The notes below the pieces were generated by a model. That model worked only from the letters and a program-made list of their open reading frames with translations, was not told the DNA's origin and did not search any database. From the NCBI GenBank assembly GCA_024692565.1, contig JAILMN010000027.1:1-64000 (forward strand): a DNA stretch of 64,000 bases. The letters are read 5' to 3'. Position 1 is the stretch's first letter. Each line of letters opens with the position of its first letter. This stretch comes from Paludibacteraceae bacterium (GTDB taxonomy: Bacteria; Bacteroidota; Bacteroidia; Bacteroidales; Paludibacteraceae). Shown piece after piece: positions 1 to 7,410 of the stretch. The position numbers and the translations under genes were made by a program.

Positions 1-1
1 C

Positions 2-736
2 GATATGACGGGAAATGTGTCCGAATGGTGTCAAGATATATACGGTGCCTATCAGTTAAGCACTCTTCCTAATCCTTGTGGCGCAGACACCGGTTCATAT
101 CGTGTAGTACGAGGTGGTAGTTATGATGAATGTAATGCCAATAGCCACTTGTCTGTACGCCGATGGTATGTCCCTGAGACTTCTGCCGGATACATCGGAT
201 TTCGTGTGGCATTTACATTACCTAATGATCCTATGATGCAAGTGCAGCCGGAAGAACCTCCTTTGACGCGCTCCGTTCGTATTAAGGGAAAGAAAGTTCG
301 ATTCGTCTATGTGTCGGCTGAGCAACCCTATTATATATCGGAAGAAATTGAGCGTGGTCTTTGGCGCAAAATCATGCAAAAAGATGCGCCGGATAAGATA
401 CAAAGTATCGCTCTTGGAATGAGTAAGGCGGAACGTGTACGCTTTGCCGAATATTGTAGCCGCTTGTCCAATGATGCCATATATGTGGCTTCCGCAGAAC
501 AAATAGTTGCAGCGGAACAGCAAGGAATTATCGAGGCCTTCCAACCAGATGTAAGTCGTCGACATAAGAAACAGAGTATTCTACAAATTCAGCGAAAAAG
601 AAAGGCTGTCGATAAATTTTCTCCATGGACGGAATTAGTAGGTGTGAGATTGCCTAAACCGGATGATCCGGTGTTATTACAATTCAAGAAAGCGGATGAT
701 GAATCCCGTCCGCTACGATTAGTCATATATATCTAA
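2..736 (+). CDS. SUMF1/EgtB/PvdO (FGE-like) domain protein, 5' end outside window
   Basis: Partial gene; the reading frame is open to the left window edge, so the true start is upstream. Numbering from the first Met (position 5), residues 3-8 (GNVSEW), 34-40 (VRGGSY) and 65-70 (GFRVAF) are the closing motifs of a formylglycine-generating-enzyme-like fold. After a linker at residues 77-95, a second, shortened and degenerate copy seems to follow: an ISEEIERGLWRKIM stretch at 111-124 corresponds to the family's 'VTqaLW' element, residues 139-170 resemble the sequence leading to the 'lPTEAEWEyAA' motif, and ELVGVRLP (210-217) mimics the GFRV end. The protein is probably a non-catalytic member of the family; the substrate is unknown. 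The gene is more AT-rich in codon use than the genes after 1.2 kb. Confidence 0.75.
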   Translation, partial: DMTGNVSEWCQDIYGAYQLSTLPNPCGADTGSYRVVRGGSYDECNANSHLSVRRWYVPETSAGYIGFRVAFTLPNDPMMQVQPEEPPLTRSVRIKGKKVRFVYVSAEQPYYISEEIERGLWRKIMQKDAPDKIQSIALGMSKAERVRFAEYCSRLSNDAIYVASAEQIVAAEQQGIIEAFQPDVSRRHKKQSILQIQRKRKAVDKFSPWTELVGVRLPKPDDPVLLQFKKADDESRPLRLVIYI

Positions 737-739
737 ACA

Positions 740-934
740 ATGAGATACGTTCTTTGGACAGTCAAGCTATTGCTTGTATTGCTTTTTTCACTTTCATACC
801 TCTGTATGATGAAAGTTTTGTATTGTGGCTGTTGGGCATGCAATATTGGTGTCTCCATCGGAATTTTGGGACTTCTACTCGGACTTTGGGATAGAGGTCG
901 CGAGTTGTACAAACTTATAAAGGGGATTAAATAG
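740..934 (+). CDS. small cysteine-containing membrane protein
   Basis: Sixty-four residues starting three bases after the stop of the FGE-like gene, so translational coupling is plausible. Residues 4-30 form a hydrophobic helix that contains Cys22 and is followed by Cys29, Cys32 and Cys35; a second hydrophobic segment covers about 36-50, ending in a basic tail. I do not recognise a family. It could be an accessory membrane protein of the preceding gene or a chance open frame; the tight spacing and membrane-like composition favour a real gene. Confidence 0.45.
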   Translation: MRYVLWTVKLLLVLLFSLSYLCMMKVLYCGCWACNIGVSIGILGLLLGLWDRGRELYKLIKGIK

Positions 935-1019
935 TATCCCAACCAAGCAATGTGTGAACACTTGGAAAATAATTGGAAAAACTATATATCATTTTTTTGA
1001 AAAAAAATTGCCCAAAAAC

Positions 1020-1050
1020 TTGCATATGTCAAGATTTTTTTGTAATTTCG
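1020..1050 (+). promoter_or_regulatory. promoter-like site without a gene
   Basis: TTGCATATGTC at 1020-1030 and TAATTTCG at 1043-1050, with the same 23-base spacing as the other promoters here. The -7 box has C where TTTG is usual. It points into about 120 bases with no open frame and then the tRNA fragment at 1173. From 935 to 1172 I see only this site and AT-rich sequence. Confidence 0.45.
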
Positions 1051-1172
1051 CACTAGATTTCAAGAGTGAAATTTCGGGTAAGCATCGGGTAAGATAGGTG
1101 TAAAAACCCATATTACAACAAGTATTAACATACTGTTATACAAGCAGTTATAATTTGGTTTTGTGTTTATTT

Positions 1173-1205
1173 GGTTCGTGGGTTCGAGCCCCACATTCCA
1201 CCCCA
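1173..1205 (+). pseudogene. tRNA 3'-end fragment (possible attachment-site copy)
   Basis: GTGGG (1178-1182), TTCGAGC (1183-1189) and CCCAC (1190-1194) make a perfect T-arm. They are followed by a 7-base acceptor 3' strand ATTCCAC, a discriminator C and CCA at 1203-1205. No matching 5' acceptor strand, D-arm or anticodon arm exists upstream, so this is only the 3' third of a tRNA. Integrases of the tyrosine family commonly target this part of tRNA genes, so this may be the far-end copy left by an element lying to the left; the intact tRNA would then be outside the window. The isotype cannot be assigned. Confidence 0.6.
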
Positions 1206-1234
1206 AAAAAGAGAGCGTCTCCGCTCTCTTTTTT
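1205..1234. terminator. bidirectional intrinsic terminator
   Basis: GAGAGCG (1211-1217) pairs with CGCTCTC (1222-1228) around a TCTC loop, with an A-run before and a T-run after. It terminates the minus-strand gene ending at 1233 and any plus-strand transcript through the tRNA fragment. Confidence 0.8.
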
Positions 1235-2927
1235 ATTTGTCTTTGCTGAATAGGAACCCGGAATAATCCAAGTGAATCGTGCTGTCCGAGTGAGAAGTGA
1301 CGGTGATCGTGTTCGGCACGTAAGCGCATTTCTGATCCGCGGACGGGATGACCAGCGGCGTGGACTGCAGGTCTGCCTGACGGATTGCCGCGGTATCAAA
1401 TAGCAGCACGATGTCATCCTCGTGATATACCGGCAGAATGCCGTCGCGTATAGCTCTCTCGGGAACCGTGTCAAGCGCATACGCGCTCATGCGGTTGAAG
1501 CGTCTGAACGTACTGTACCCCTGCGGACAAACGAAATCATTGGAATGATAATAATTGATTTTCCAGTTCGTCGTAGTGATCTCTGCCGTGTAATCATGCT
1601 CTTTCTCAATCCAGCGGTAAGCATATTCGTCACCGTAGTTTTTGCGCATATAAATCAAGTCATCCCGCAGGCTGTTAGCCTCGTCATCCGTCAGGGTAGA
1701 GCCGGTTGTCAAACCGTATAGATACAGCGGCGTCTGCAACCCTTTCTCGGCTACGATCTTGTCTATCTTGGCGGTCAAAATAGGACGGCTGATTCGGTAG
1801 TAATTGAGCGGCTGACCGGATGTTATAACGAATAGCACGGCGAACGACCATACGATCCAATGAAACCGTTTGCGCTTGGCAACCAGCATCACAATGCAGA
1901 TGGCGTAGAACCAAAGCAACATCGTCAGCACATACAGACGCGGAGCGGTGATTCCGTAATCCATAACTCGTCGTACGATACCTACCGTCATCAGCACCAG
2001 CAAAGGCAGTATGATAATCGGCAACCAGCGCGTCAGCACTTGGCTTTGCCAAGTGTCGCGTTTCGTTACTTCGGGATAAAGCAGGAAATAGCAGAGCACA
2101 TAACCGATCATCACGCACGAGACGAGCACCGAGAGCAAACCTTTCGGCAACTCCCATCGTACCAATATACTTATGCCATAGGCATAAAGCACTAGAATGT
2201 AACATCCGAGCAAAGGCAGTAGCAACCATGACACGATTTTCTTCAGCAGCGCCGGCGTCTCATTCGAATCGTTGTGCTTGCGTTCACCCTGCGGCAGCAA
2301 CGCACAGAATAGCATTCCGAATAGCATCACAGCACCGATGATCATCAGCACATACATCAGTTTTTTGCTCGGCTCGAAATCAAACAGCGCACCGGTTCCG
2401 GCTACCAACCCTTCCACACCGCCTATCATCAGCCACGACACAATGCCGCTGATAAGGAGCGCACCGACGGACGAACAGATGAAATGCCAGGCTTTGAGGT
2501 CTTCTTTCTCACGCATGAACGAACCCAGCAGCGCAAATAGGAAGATGGCGGTCAACCATGCCGCGTTACCTATCTGGAAGGCTGGCAGATTCTTGTCTGC
2601 AAAGATATCGGTGTAGAACAGCAGCACCGAGTATGCGCCCCATAGCGCCAACGCCGCGCCCTCCATCAGCCACCGCATCCGTTTGCGAGGCTGCTCTTCG
2701 CCCCACAGCGAGGCGGCAAGACTGATCGGAGTACCCACCGAAAGAAAAACCATCAGACATGGTACGATTGTTTTGCCATTTGTAGGCTCTGCGATCACCA
2801 TGTATGACAGCAGAATAGTCAGACCTGCCATCAAACCGACCGCCACGGGAAAACGCAGTACCACGCGTTGAAGCGATTGCCAAACATTTTGCAGCGACAA
2901 GCGCTGTTTGAGTTGCTGTAGATTCAT
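1233..2927 (-). CDS. DUF4153 domain-containing membrane protein
   Basis: 564 residues from the ATG at 2927. An in-frame ATG eight codons earlier lies closer to the promoter and is less likely, because the remaining protein starts with the usual basic cytosolic stretch (MNLQQLKQRL). About eleven hydrophobic helices fill residues 25-375, followed by a soluble C-terminal region of about 190 residues with mixed alpha/beta character. Length and organisation fit the Bacteroidales DUF4153 family of inner-membrane proteins, whose function is unknown to me. It stands alone, with its own promoter at 2949-2979 and a terminator directly after the stop. The family name is a recollection from overall pattern, not from a search. 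Confidence 0.65.
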   Translation of the reverse strand: MNLQQLKQRLSLQNVWQSLQRVVLRFPVAVGLMAGLTILLSYMVIAEPTNGKTIVPCLMVFLSVGTPISLAASLWGEEQPRKRMRWLMEGAALALWGAYSVLLFYTDIFADKNLPAFQIGNAAWLTAIFLFALLGSFMREKEDLKAWHFICSSVGALLISGIVSWLMIGGVEGLVAGTGALFDFEPSKKLMYVLMIIGAVMLFGMLFCALLPQGERKHNDSNETPALLKKIVSWLLLPLLGCYILVLYAYGISILVRWELPKGLLSVLVSCVMIGYVLCYFLLYPEVTKRDTWQSQVLTRWLPIIILPLLVLMTVGIVRRVMDYGITAPRLYVLTMLLWFYAICIVMLVAKRKRFHWIVWSFAVLFVITSGQPLNYYRISRPILTAKIDKIVAEKGLQTPLYLYGLTTGSTLTDDEANSLRDDLIYMRKNYGDEYAYRWIEKEHDYTAEITTTNWKINYYHSNDFVCPQGYSTFRRFNRMSAYALDTVPERAIRDGILPVYHEDDIVLLFDTAAIRQADLQSTPLVIPSADQKCAYVPNTITVTSHSDSTIHLDYSGFLFSKDK

Positions 2928-2948
2928 ATTTGCGACAATTTTGCGATG

Positions 2949-2979
2949 CAAAATTACTACTTTTTTTTGACATATGCAA
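2949..2979 (-). promoter_or_regulatory. promoter of the DUF4153 gene
   Basis: Minus strand: TTGCATATGTC (2979-2969) then TAATTTTG (2956-2949), standard 23-base spacing. The predicted transcript starts some 15 bases before the ATG at 2927. Confidence 0.75.
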
Positions 2980-3205
2980 GAAATTGAGATTTTTTTTTGA
3001 ATTTATGTCATGTAGCATTTCTATTTTATCTCTATATCCGAGAAAAACACTACCTATGTACTCTCAACTAACATATCGGACCGACGGTCAACCGACAGTC
3101 AAAGCCAACGTCAAGCCTCTGTAAAGCCGAAAAATGACCAATTTTTGTATAACATATACTATATTATATATTCTTATATAATATACAATTTAACACCCAT
3201 TTTAT

Positions 3206-3236
3206 TTGCATATATCAAAAATTTTCCGTACCTTTG
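3206..3236 (+). promoter_or_regulatory. promoter of the umuC-like gene
   Basis: TTGCATATATC (3206-3216) and TACCTTTG (3229-3236). The promoter lies inside the longest possible open frame, so it excludes the start at 3206 and selects the ATG at 3254. Upstream, 2980-3205 holds only AT-rich sequence and a few short GACNGTCAA-like repeats; I see no LexA-type palindrome. Confidence 0.8.
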
Positions 3237-3253
3237 CAGCGAAAATCGACTGT

Positions 3254-4507
3254 ATGTATATTCATTTGGATTGCAATAATTTCTTCGTGAGTTGCGAATT
3301 GATATCGCGACCGGAACTGCGGGGTACGCCGGTGGTTGTGGCGAACGATAACGGCAATAACGGAGGTATCATCTTGGCGCTTAACCAAGAGGCAAAAGCT
3401 CTGGGTATGAAGCGTGGCAATCCGCTTTTTCAAGTTAACCAACTCATTGAACAGCAGCATGTTACGATCATCGATGTGCACCATCAGTTGTACCGCGATA
3501 TCTCGCAGCAAATCATGGAGCACGTGCGGCAAACGGAGATGGTGCTGGACTTTGTGCAATATAGCGTCGATGAGTTCTTCGGCACCATGCCGGACGATGA
3601 CCCGACGCGGTTGCGAGGCTATCTGTTGCAACTCAAAAACCTGATCTTCGAGAAGACCGGCATACCCGTCAGCTGCGGTGCCGGACTCAGTTACACGCTC
3701 GCCAAAACGGCTACATGGTTCGCCAAGCACTATCCGGCGTACGGAGGAATATGCATCATGCCTGCAGACAAACGCGAGCAAGCCTTGGCGAAAGTGCCTA
3801 TCGCGGATGTATGGGGTATCGGTCGGAGAAGCATCAAAAAACTGAGCGCAGAAGGCATTCAAACGGCGCTCGACTACACGCGTAAGAGCGAAGCGTGGGT
3901 GCGCAGATTATTCAATGTGACGGGCGTGCGCACATGGAAAGAGTTACGCGGCGAACCGGCTATCACGCTGGCAAGTCACGAACGGCAGAAAAGCATCATG
4001 TACAGCCGCACTTTTGCGCACATGACCGATAGCAAATCCGTGCTGCTGCGCGAACTGAGTAACTATGCCACGTCGGCCACACGTCGGCTGCGCGAACAAG
4101 GCTCCTTATGCGGCGCCGTAACGGTCTTTTTGGCAACCAACCGTCACCGAACGGACCTCGCGCAATACAACGTCGAAGACACTCTCAAACTGACCACTTC
4201 TACCGACGACACACGCCTCATCCTCCAAGCCGTTCATACGCTTCTGGAGCGCATCTATCTGCCTCATTACCAATACAAACAGGCAGGTGTCATCCTCTCG
4301 CAACTGCAAAGCAACAGTGGCATGCAACTGGATCTGTTTGCGCCGCAACAAGCCGAAGACCGAACGCGCCAGAAACGTCTCATGCAGGCCATCGATACCA
4401 TCAACGAACGATTCGGCAAGAACCAGATTCATTTTGCCGTCCAAGGCTCCGACTCCGACACCCATGACGATCCTGCCGGCTTCCTCCGTCCCCATAACGT
4501 CGAGTGA
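3254..4507 (+). CDS. umuC: Y-family DNA polymerase, UmuC/Pol V subunit type
   Basis: 417 residues. Translesion DNA polymerase. The palm carries the metal-binding acids Asp6 (LDCNNFF) and Asp106-Glu107 (YSVDEFF), both as in Y-family enzymes. A helix-hairpin-helix element follows (VWGIGRRSIKKL, around 180-191). The C-terminal end, with a QLDLF segment and an 'IN.RFG...I..A.QG' signature, is the DUF4113-like tail typical of UmuC rather than DinB. No umuD-like protease gene lies beside it, so it either works with a distant partner or alone. It is monocistronic, with a promoter at 3206-3236. Confidence 0.9.
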   Translation: MYIHLDCNNFFVSCELISRPELRGTPVVVANDNGNNGGIILALNQEAKALGMKRGNPLFQVNQLIEQQHVTIIDVHHQLYRDISQQIMEHVRQTEMVLDFVQYSVDEFFGTMPDDDPTRLRGYLLQLKNLIFEKTGIPVSCGAGLSYTLAKTATWFAKHYPAYGGICIMPADKREQALAKVPIADVWGIGRRSIKKLSAEGIQTALDYTRKSEAWVRRLFNVTGVRTWKELRGEPAITLASHERQKSIMYSRTFAHMTDSKSVLLRELSNYATSATRRLREQGSLCGAVTVFLATNRHRTDLAQYNVEDTLKLTTSTDDTRLILQAVHTLLERIYLPHYQYKQAGVILSQLQSNSGMQLDLFAPQQAEDRTRQKRLMQAIDTINERFGKNQIHFAVQGSDSDTHDDPAGFLRPHNVE

Positions 4508-4557
4508 CCTTTTTACCTCTTACCTATTACCTTTTACCTAAAAATCTTTGATTTTTC

Positions 4558-4588
4558 TTGCATATATCAAAAAATTGTTGTACCTTTG
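4558..4588 (+). promoter_or_regulatory. promoter of the DUF4234-DUF1232 pair
   Basis: TTGCATATATC (4558-4568) and TACCTTTG (4581-4588). The upstream sequence from 4520 is nearly repeated before the promoter at 33865. The site sets the start at 4613 rather than at the in-frame ATG at 4586, which falls within the -7 box. Confidence 0.8.
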
Positions 4589-4612
4589 CAGCGATTTTTT
4601 AATCTATTCAGT

Positions 4613-5035
4613 ATGGAAACAAATGTAAATGCTCCTGCAATGCAGTTGAGAACCGATCGCGGACTCGTGAAAATGATTTTCCTCAGTCTTATCACTTTCG
4701 GCATCTATTCTATCGTTGTCGAATCGCACATCTCTGAAGAGTTGAACCTGATTGCCAGCCGCCATGACGGACGCAGAACTATGCATTTCTGCCTCATCTA
4801 TTTCATTTTCTCTTGGCTTACGCTGGGTATTGCTCCTTTCGTTTGGTATCACCGCACATCGGATCGTATGCGTGGTGAGTTGGAGCGCCGCCAAATCGAT
4901 TATTCGTTCGGCGCAAGCGATTTCTGGCTCTGGGGTATACTCGGTACGCTCATCGTGGTTGGACCGTATGTCTATATCCACAAGCGTATGAAAGCGATGA
5001 ACCTCATCAACGCTGATTACAATCAGAAAGGTTAA
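4613..5035 (+). CDS. DUF4234 domain-containing small membrane protein
   Basis: 140 residues. Three hydrophobic segments (about 22-38, 58-80 and 105-125) surround charged loops. The 'LITFGIYSIVV' entry and the 'WY...SD.M' stretch resemble DUF4234 membrane proteins. Its function is not known. It overlaps the next gene by one base (TAATG at 5033-5037), which suggests translational coupling with the DUF1232 protein. Confidence 0.7.
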   Translation: METNVNAPAMQLRTDRGLVKMIFLSLITFGIYSIVVESHISEELNLIASRHDGRRTMHFCLIYFIFSWLTLGIAPFVWYHRTSDRMRGELERRQIDYSFGASDFWLWGILGTLIVVGPYVYIHKRMKAMNLINADYNQKG

Positions 5036-5238
5036 TGCAGAAACGGACGAAATACAAACTCTATACGGGCATAGGAGCGCTTGCTGCGCTGGTGTATATC
5101 CTTATTCCGGTAGATATATCCCCGGATCCGGTGCCTGTAATAGGTTGGATTGACGACATCGTCGCCCTTCTTCTCGCCGTCGCCAACGGTGTCCATTGGG
5201 CATCCAAACTGCGGAAGAGTAAAAAAGAAGGTTGCTAA
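5035..5238 (+). CDS. DUF1232 (YkvA-like) protein
   Basis: 67 residues. The central 'YILIPVDISPDPVPVIGWIDD' region (about 21-41) is the hallmark of DUF1232: a hydrophobic helix, Pro-Asp turns and an Asp-Asp pair. It is probably membrane associated, with a second hydrophobic helix at 42-52 and a basic C-terminus. It starts on the last base of the preceding stop codon. Its stop directly abuts the stop of the convergent flavoprotein gene, with no intervening bases. Confidence 0.85.
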   Translation: MQKRTKYKLYTGIGALAALVYILIPVDISPDPVPVIGWIDDIVALLLAVANGVHWASKLRKSKKEGC

Positions 5239-5853
5239 CTATCGGATGAAATGCATAGCTTGGCGAGGCTCGTATTCGGGTCTCGCCTTGTTTTCTAATG
5301 CCTTCAGCAGGTACGCCATGTTCTTCGCCAGCGACCGCATGGTCTGCATGCCTTCGGCATCCAAAGCGGCTTCGCCTTCCATGCGACCATAGACGATGTT
5401 CCAATACTGCGAGGTCACAATCGGCATATTGAGCAACTGAAACGGCATATTAAGCGTCTGGAGCGCAGCTGTAGCTCCGCCTCGACGGCATACTGCTACA
5501 CCGGCCACAGGCTTGCCGTTAAACGCTGCTCCATTCGAATACAACATACGTTGTATCAGCGAGATGATGGTGCCGTTCGGCTGACCGTAATAGACCGGCG
5601 AACCCACAATCAGCCCGTCGCACGAAGCCATCTTGGCACTTACTTCGTTGCATATATCGTCGTCGAACACGCAGCGGTTGTTGGCCTTCGTCTTGCAGAT
5701 TGAGCAAGCGATACACCCGCGTACCGGCTTCGTCCCGACACCCACGATCTCGGTTTCGATGCCATTCTTTTCCAACTCCTGCGCCGCTTCTTTCAGCGCC
5801 AGATACGTGTTCCCGCTCTTCCGCGGCGAACCGTTAATCAATAGAACTTTCAT
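5239..5853 (-). CDS. iron-sulfur flavoprotein / NADPH-dependent FMN reductase family
   Basis: 204 residues with a flavodoxin-like fold. GSPRKSGNT (8-16) is the FMN phosphate-binding loop and GSPVYYG (84-90) the second flavin loop. Cys47, Cys50, Cys53 and Cys61 form a CX2CX2CX7C pattern, matching the compact motif that holds a [4Fe-4S] cluster in iron-sulfur flavoproteins of anaerobes. The protein probably passes electrons from reduced ferredoxin or NAD(P)H to an acceptor such as oxygen or peroxide; the acceptor is inference. It has its own promoter, back-to-back with that of gdhA. Confidence 0.85.
   Translation of the reverse strand: MKVLLINGSPRKSGNTYLALKEAAQELEKNGIETEIVGVGTKPVRGCIACSICKTKANNRCVFDDDICNEVSAKMASCDGLIVGSPVYYGQPNGTIISLIQRMLYSNGAAFNGKPVAGVAVCRRGGATAALQTLNMPFQLLNMPIVTSQYWNIVYGRMEGEAALDAEGMQTMRSLAKNMAYLLKALENKARPEYEPRQAMHFIR
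5262..5295 (+). terminator. possible terminator inside the convergent gene
   Basis: GGCGAGGCTC pairs with GGGTCTCGCC (with wobble pairs) across 5262-5286, followed by TTGTTTTCT. It would end the DUF4234-DUF1232 transcript within the 3' end of the opposing flavoprotein gene. Confidence 0.45.
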
Positions 5854-5874
5854 TGCTTTGCGTCAATTTTGCCG

Positions 5875-5905
5875 CAAAGGTACAACAATTTTCGGAGATA
5901 CGCAA
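5875..5905 (-). promoter_or_regulatory. promoter of the iron-sulfur flavoprotein gene
   Basis: Minus strand TTGCGTATCTC (5905-5895) and TACCTTTG (5882-5875). It is only 18 bases from the divergent gdhA promoter. Confidence 0.75.
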
Positions 5906-5922
5906 AAAAAATGCAAAAAAAC

Positions 5923-5953
5923 TTGCATATGTGCAATTTTTGTTGTAATTTTG
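5923..5953 (+). promoter_or_regulatory. promoter of the gdhA run
   Basis: TTGCATATGTG (5923-5933) and TAATTTTG (5946-5953), followed by a leader of about 55 bases to the ATG at 6013. Confidence 0.8.
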
Positions 5954-6012
5954 CAGCCGGATTTGTCTTTGACAAATAAATTCAGAACAAATAACAATAA
6001 AGTATTAGTCTT

Positions 6013-7368
6013 ATGGACAAGCAGACACAAATGTGGGTGGACGGCTTCATGGCTGACCTCATCAGCAAAAACCCGGGTGAGAGTGAGTTTCACCAGGCGG
6101 TTAGAGAAGTAGTAGAGAGCGTGGCTCCGATGATTATGGCGTATCCGTACTTGCGCGAGCAGAAAGTGATGGAGCGCATCGTGGAGCCGGAGCGCGTGAT
6201 CATGTTCCGTGTTCCTTGGATGGACGACCAGGGCGAGGTGCAGATCAACCGCGGTTTCCGCGTGCAGATGAACAGCGCCATCGGTCCGTACAAAGGCGGT
6301 ATTCGTTTCCACGCGAGCGTGAACCTCAGTATTATGAAGTTCCTGGCTTTCGAGCAGACCTTTAAGAATGCCTTGACGACGCTGCCGATGGGTGGTGCAA
6401 AAGGTGGTAGCGATTTCTCTCCGCGTGGCAAATCTGACGCAGAGGTTATGCGTTTCTGCCAGAGTTTCATGACGGAATTGCAACGTCATATCGGTGCAGA
6501 CACGGACGTTCCTGCCGGTGATATCGGTGTGGGCGGTCGCGAGATCGGTTTTATGTTCGGTCAGTACAAACGTCTGCGTGACGAGTTCACGGGCACCTTG
6601 ACCGGTAAGGGTCAGCAGTGGGGCGGTTCGCTGATGCGTCCTGAGGCTACGGGTTACGGCGCATGCTATTTTGCGCAGGCGATGTTAGCTACCCGCGGCG
6701 AGAGTTTCGAAGGCAAACGCGTATGTATCTCGGGTTCGGGTAACGTAGCGCAATATGCGGCTCAGAAAGCGATGCGTCTTGGCGCCAAAGTGCTGACGCT
6801 CAGTGACTCCGACGGCTTCATCTATGATCCGGAAGGTTTGACCGAAGAGAAGATGGCGTTTGTATTCGAACTGAAGAACGTGCGCCGCGGTCGTATCAAA
6901 GAGTATGCGGCCAAATTCCCGCAGGCTCAGTATTTCCCGGGTGAGCGTCCTTGGAAAATCACGTGCGACATCGCGATGCCGTGTGCTACGCAGAACGAGA
7001 TTGAGAAGATTGATGCAGAGCGCCTGATTGCGAACGGCTGTTTCTGCGTGACGGAGGGTGCTAACATGCCTTCGACGCCGGAAGCGATTGCTATCTTCCA
7101 GGGCGCGAAGATCCTATATAGCCCGGGTAAGGCGTCAAACGCCGGCGGTGTGGCTACTTCGGGTCTGGAGATGACCCAGAACAGTATGCGCCTCAAATGG
7201 ACCGCAGAGGAAGTGGACGAGCGTCTGCGCCGTATCATGGCCGATATTCACGCAGCGTGCCTCAAATACGGCACCGAAGAAGACGGCTATATCAATTATG
7301 TCAAAGGTGCTAACATCGCAGGCTTTATGAAGGTAGCCAACGCGATGGTCGAGCAGGGTTTAGTATAA
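6013..7368 (+). CDS. gdhA: glutamate dehydrogenase, NADP-type
   Basis: 451 residues, the usual length of hexameric bacterial GDH. The enzyme interconverts 2-oxoglutarate plus ammonium and glutamate in the cytosol. The 'YKGGIRFH' loop near residue 95, the PMGGAKGG motif with the catalytic lysine near 125, and the SGSGNVAQYAA dinucleotide-binding fold near 240 are all present, as is the 'ANAGGVATSG' segment near 377. The length and N-terminus match the NADP(H)-dependent assimilatory class, but cofactor choice is inferred. It heads a plus-strand run continuing to 14111 with short gaps (42, 28, 16 and 3 bases). Confidence 0.95.
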   Translation: MDKQTQMWVDGFMADLISKNPGESEFHQAVREVVESVAPMIMAYPYLREQKVMERIVEPERVIMFRVPWMDDQGEVQINRGFRVQMNSAIGPYKGGIRFHASVNLSIMKFLAFEQTFKNALTTLPMGGAKGGSDFSPRGKSDAEVMRFCQSFMTELQRHIGADTDVPAGDIGVGGREIGFMFGQYKRLRDEFTGTLTGKGQQWGGSLMRPEATGYGACYFAQAMLATRGESFEGKRVCISGSGNVAQYAAQKAMRLGAKVLTLSDSDGFIYDPEGLTEEKMAFVFELKNVRRGRIKEYAAKFPQAQYFPGERPWKITCDIAMPCATQNEIEKIDAERLIANGCFCVTEGANMPSTPEAIAIFQGAKILYSPGKASNAGGVATSGLEMTQNSMRLKWTAEEVDERLRRIMADIHAACLKYGTEEDGYINYVKGANIAGFMKVANAMVEQGLV

Positions 7369-7410
7369 ACCGCGAGAAGGTCATTTGGCGTTCGAGCAAG
7401 GATTGGTATA

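Noticed and set aside
1060..1480. Minus-strand frames across the tRNA fragment encoding 'GLEPT' or 'GARTHE' peptides
   Set aside because: Such peptides are the well-known translation artefact of tRNA T-arm sequences; the frames also overlap the real DUF4153 gene or its terminator.
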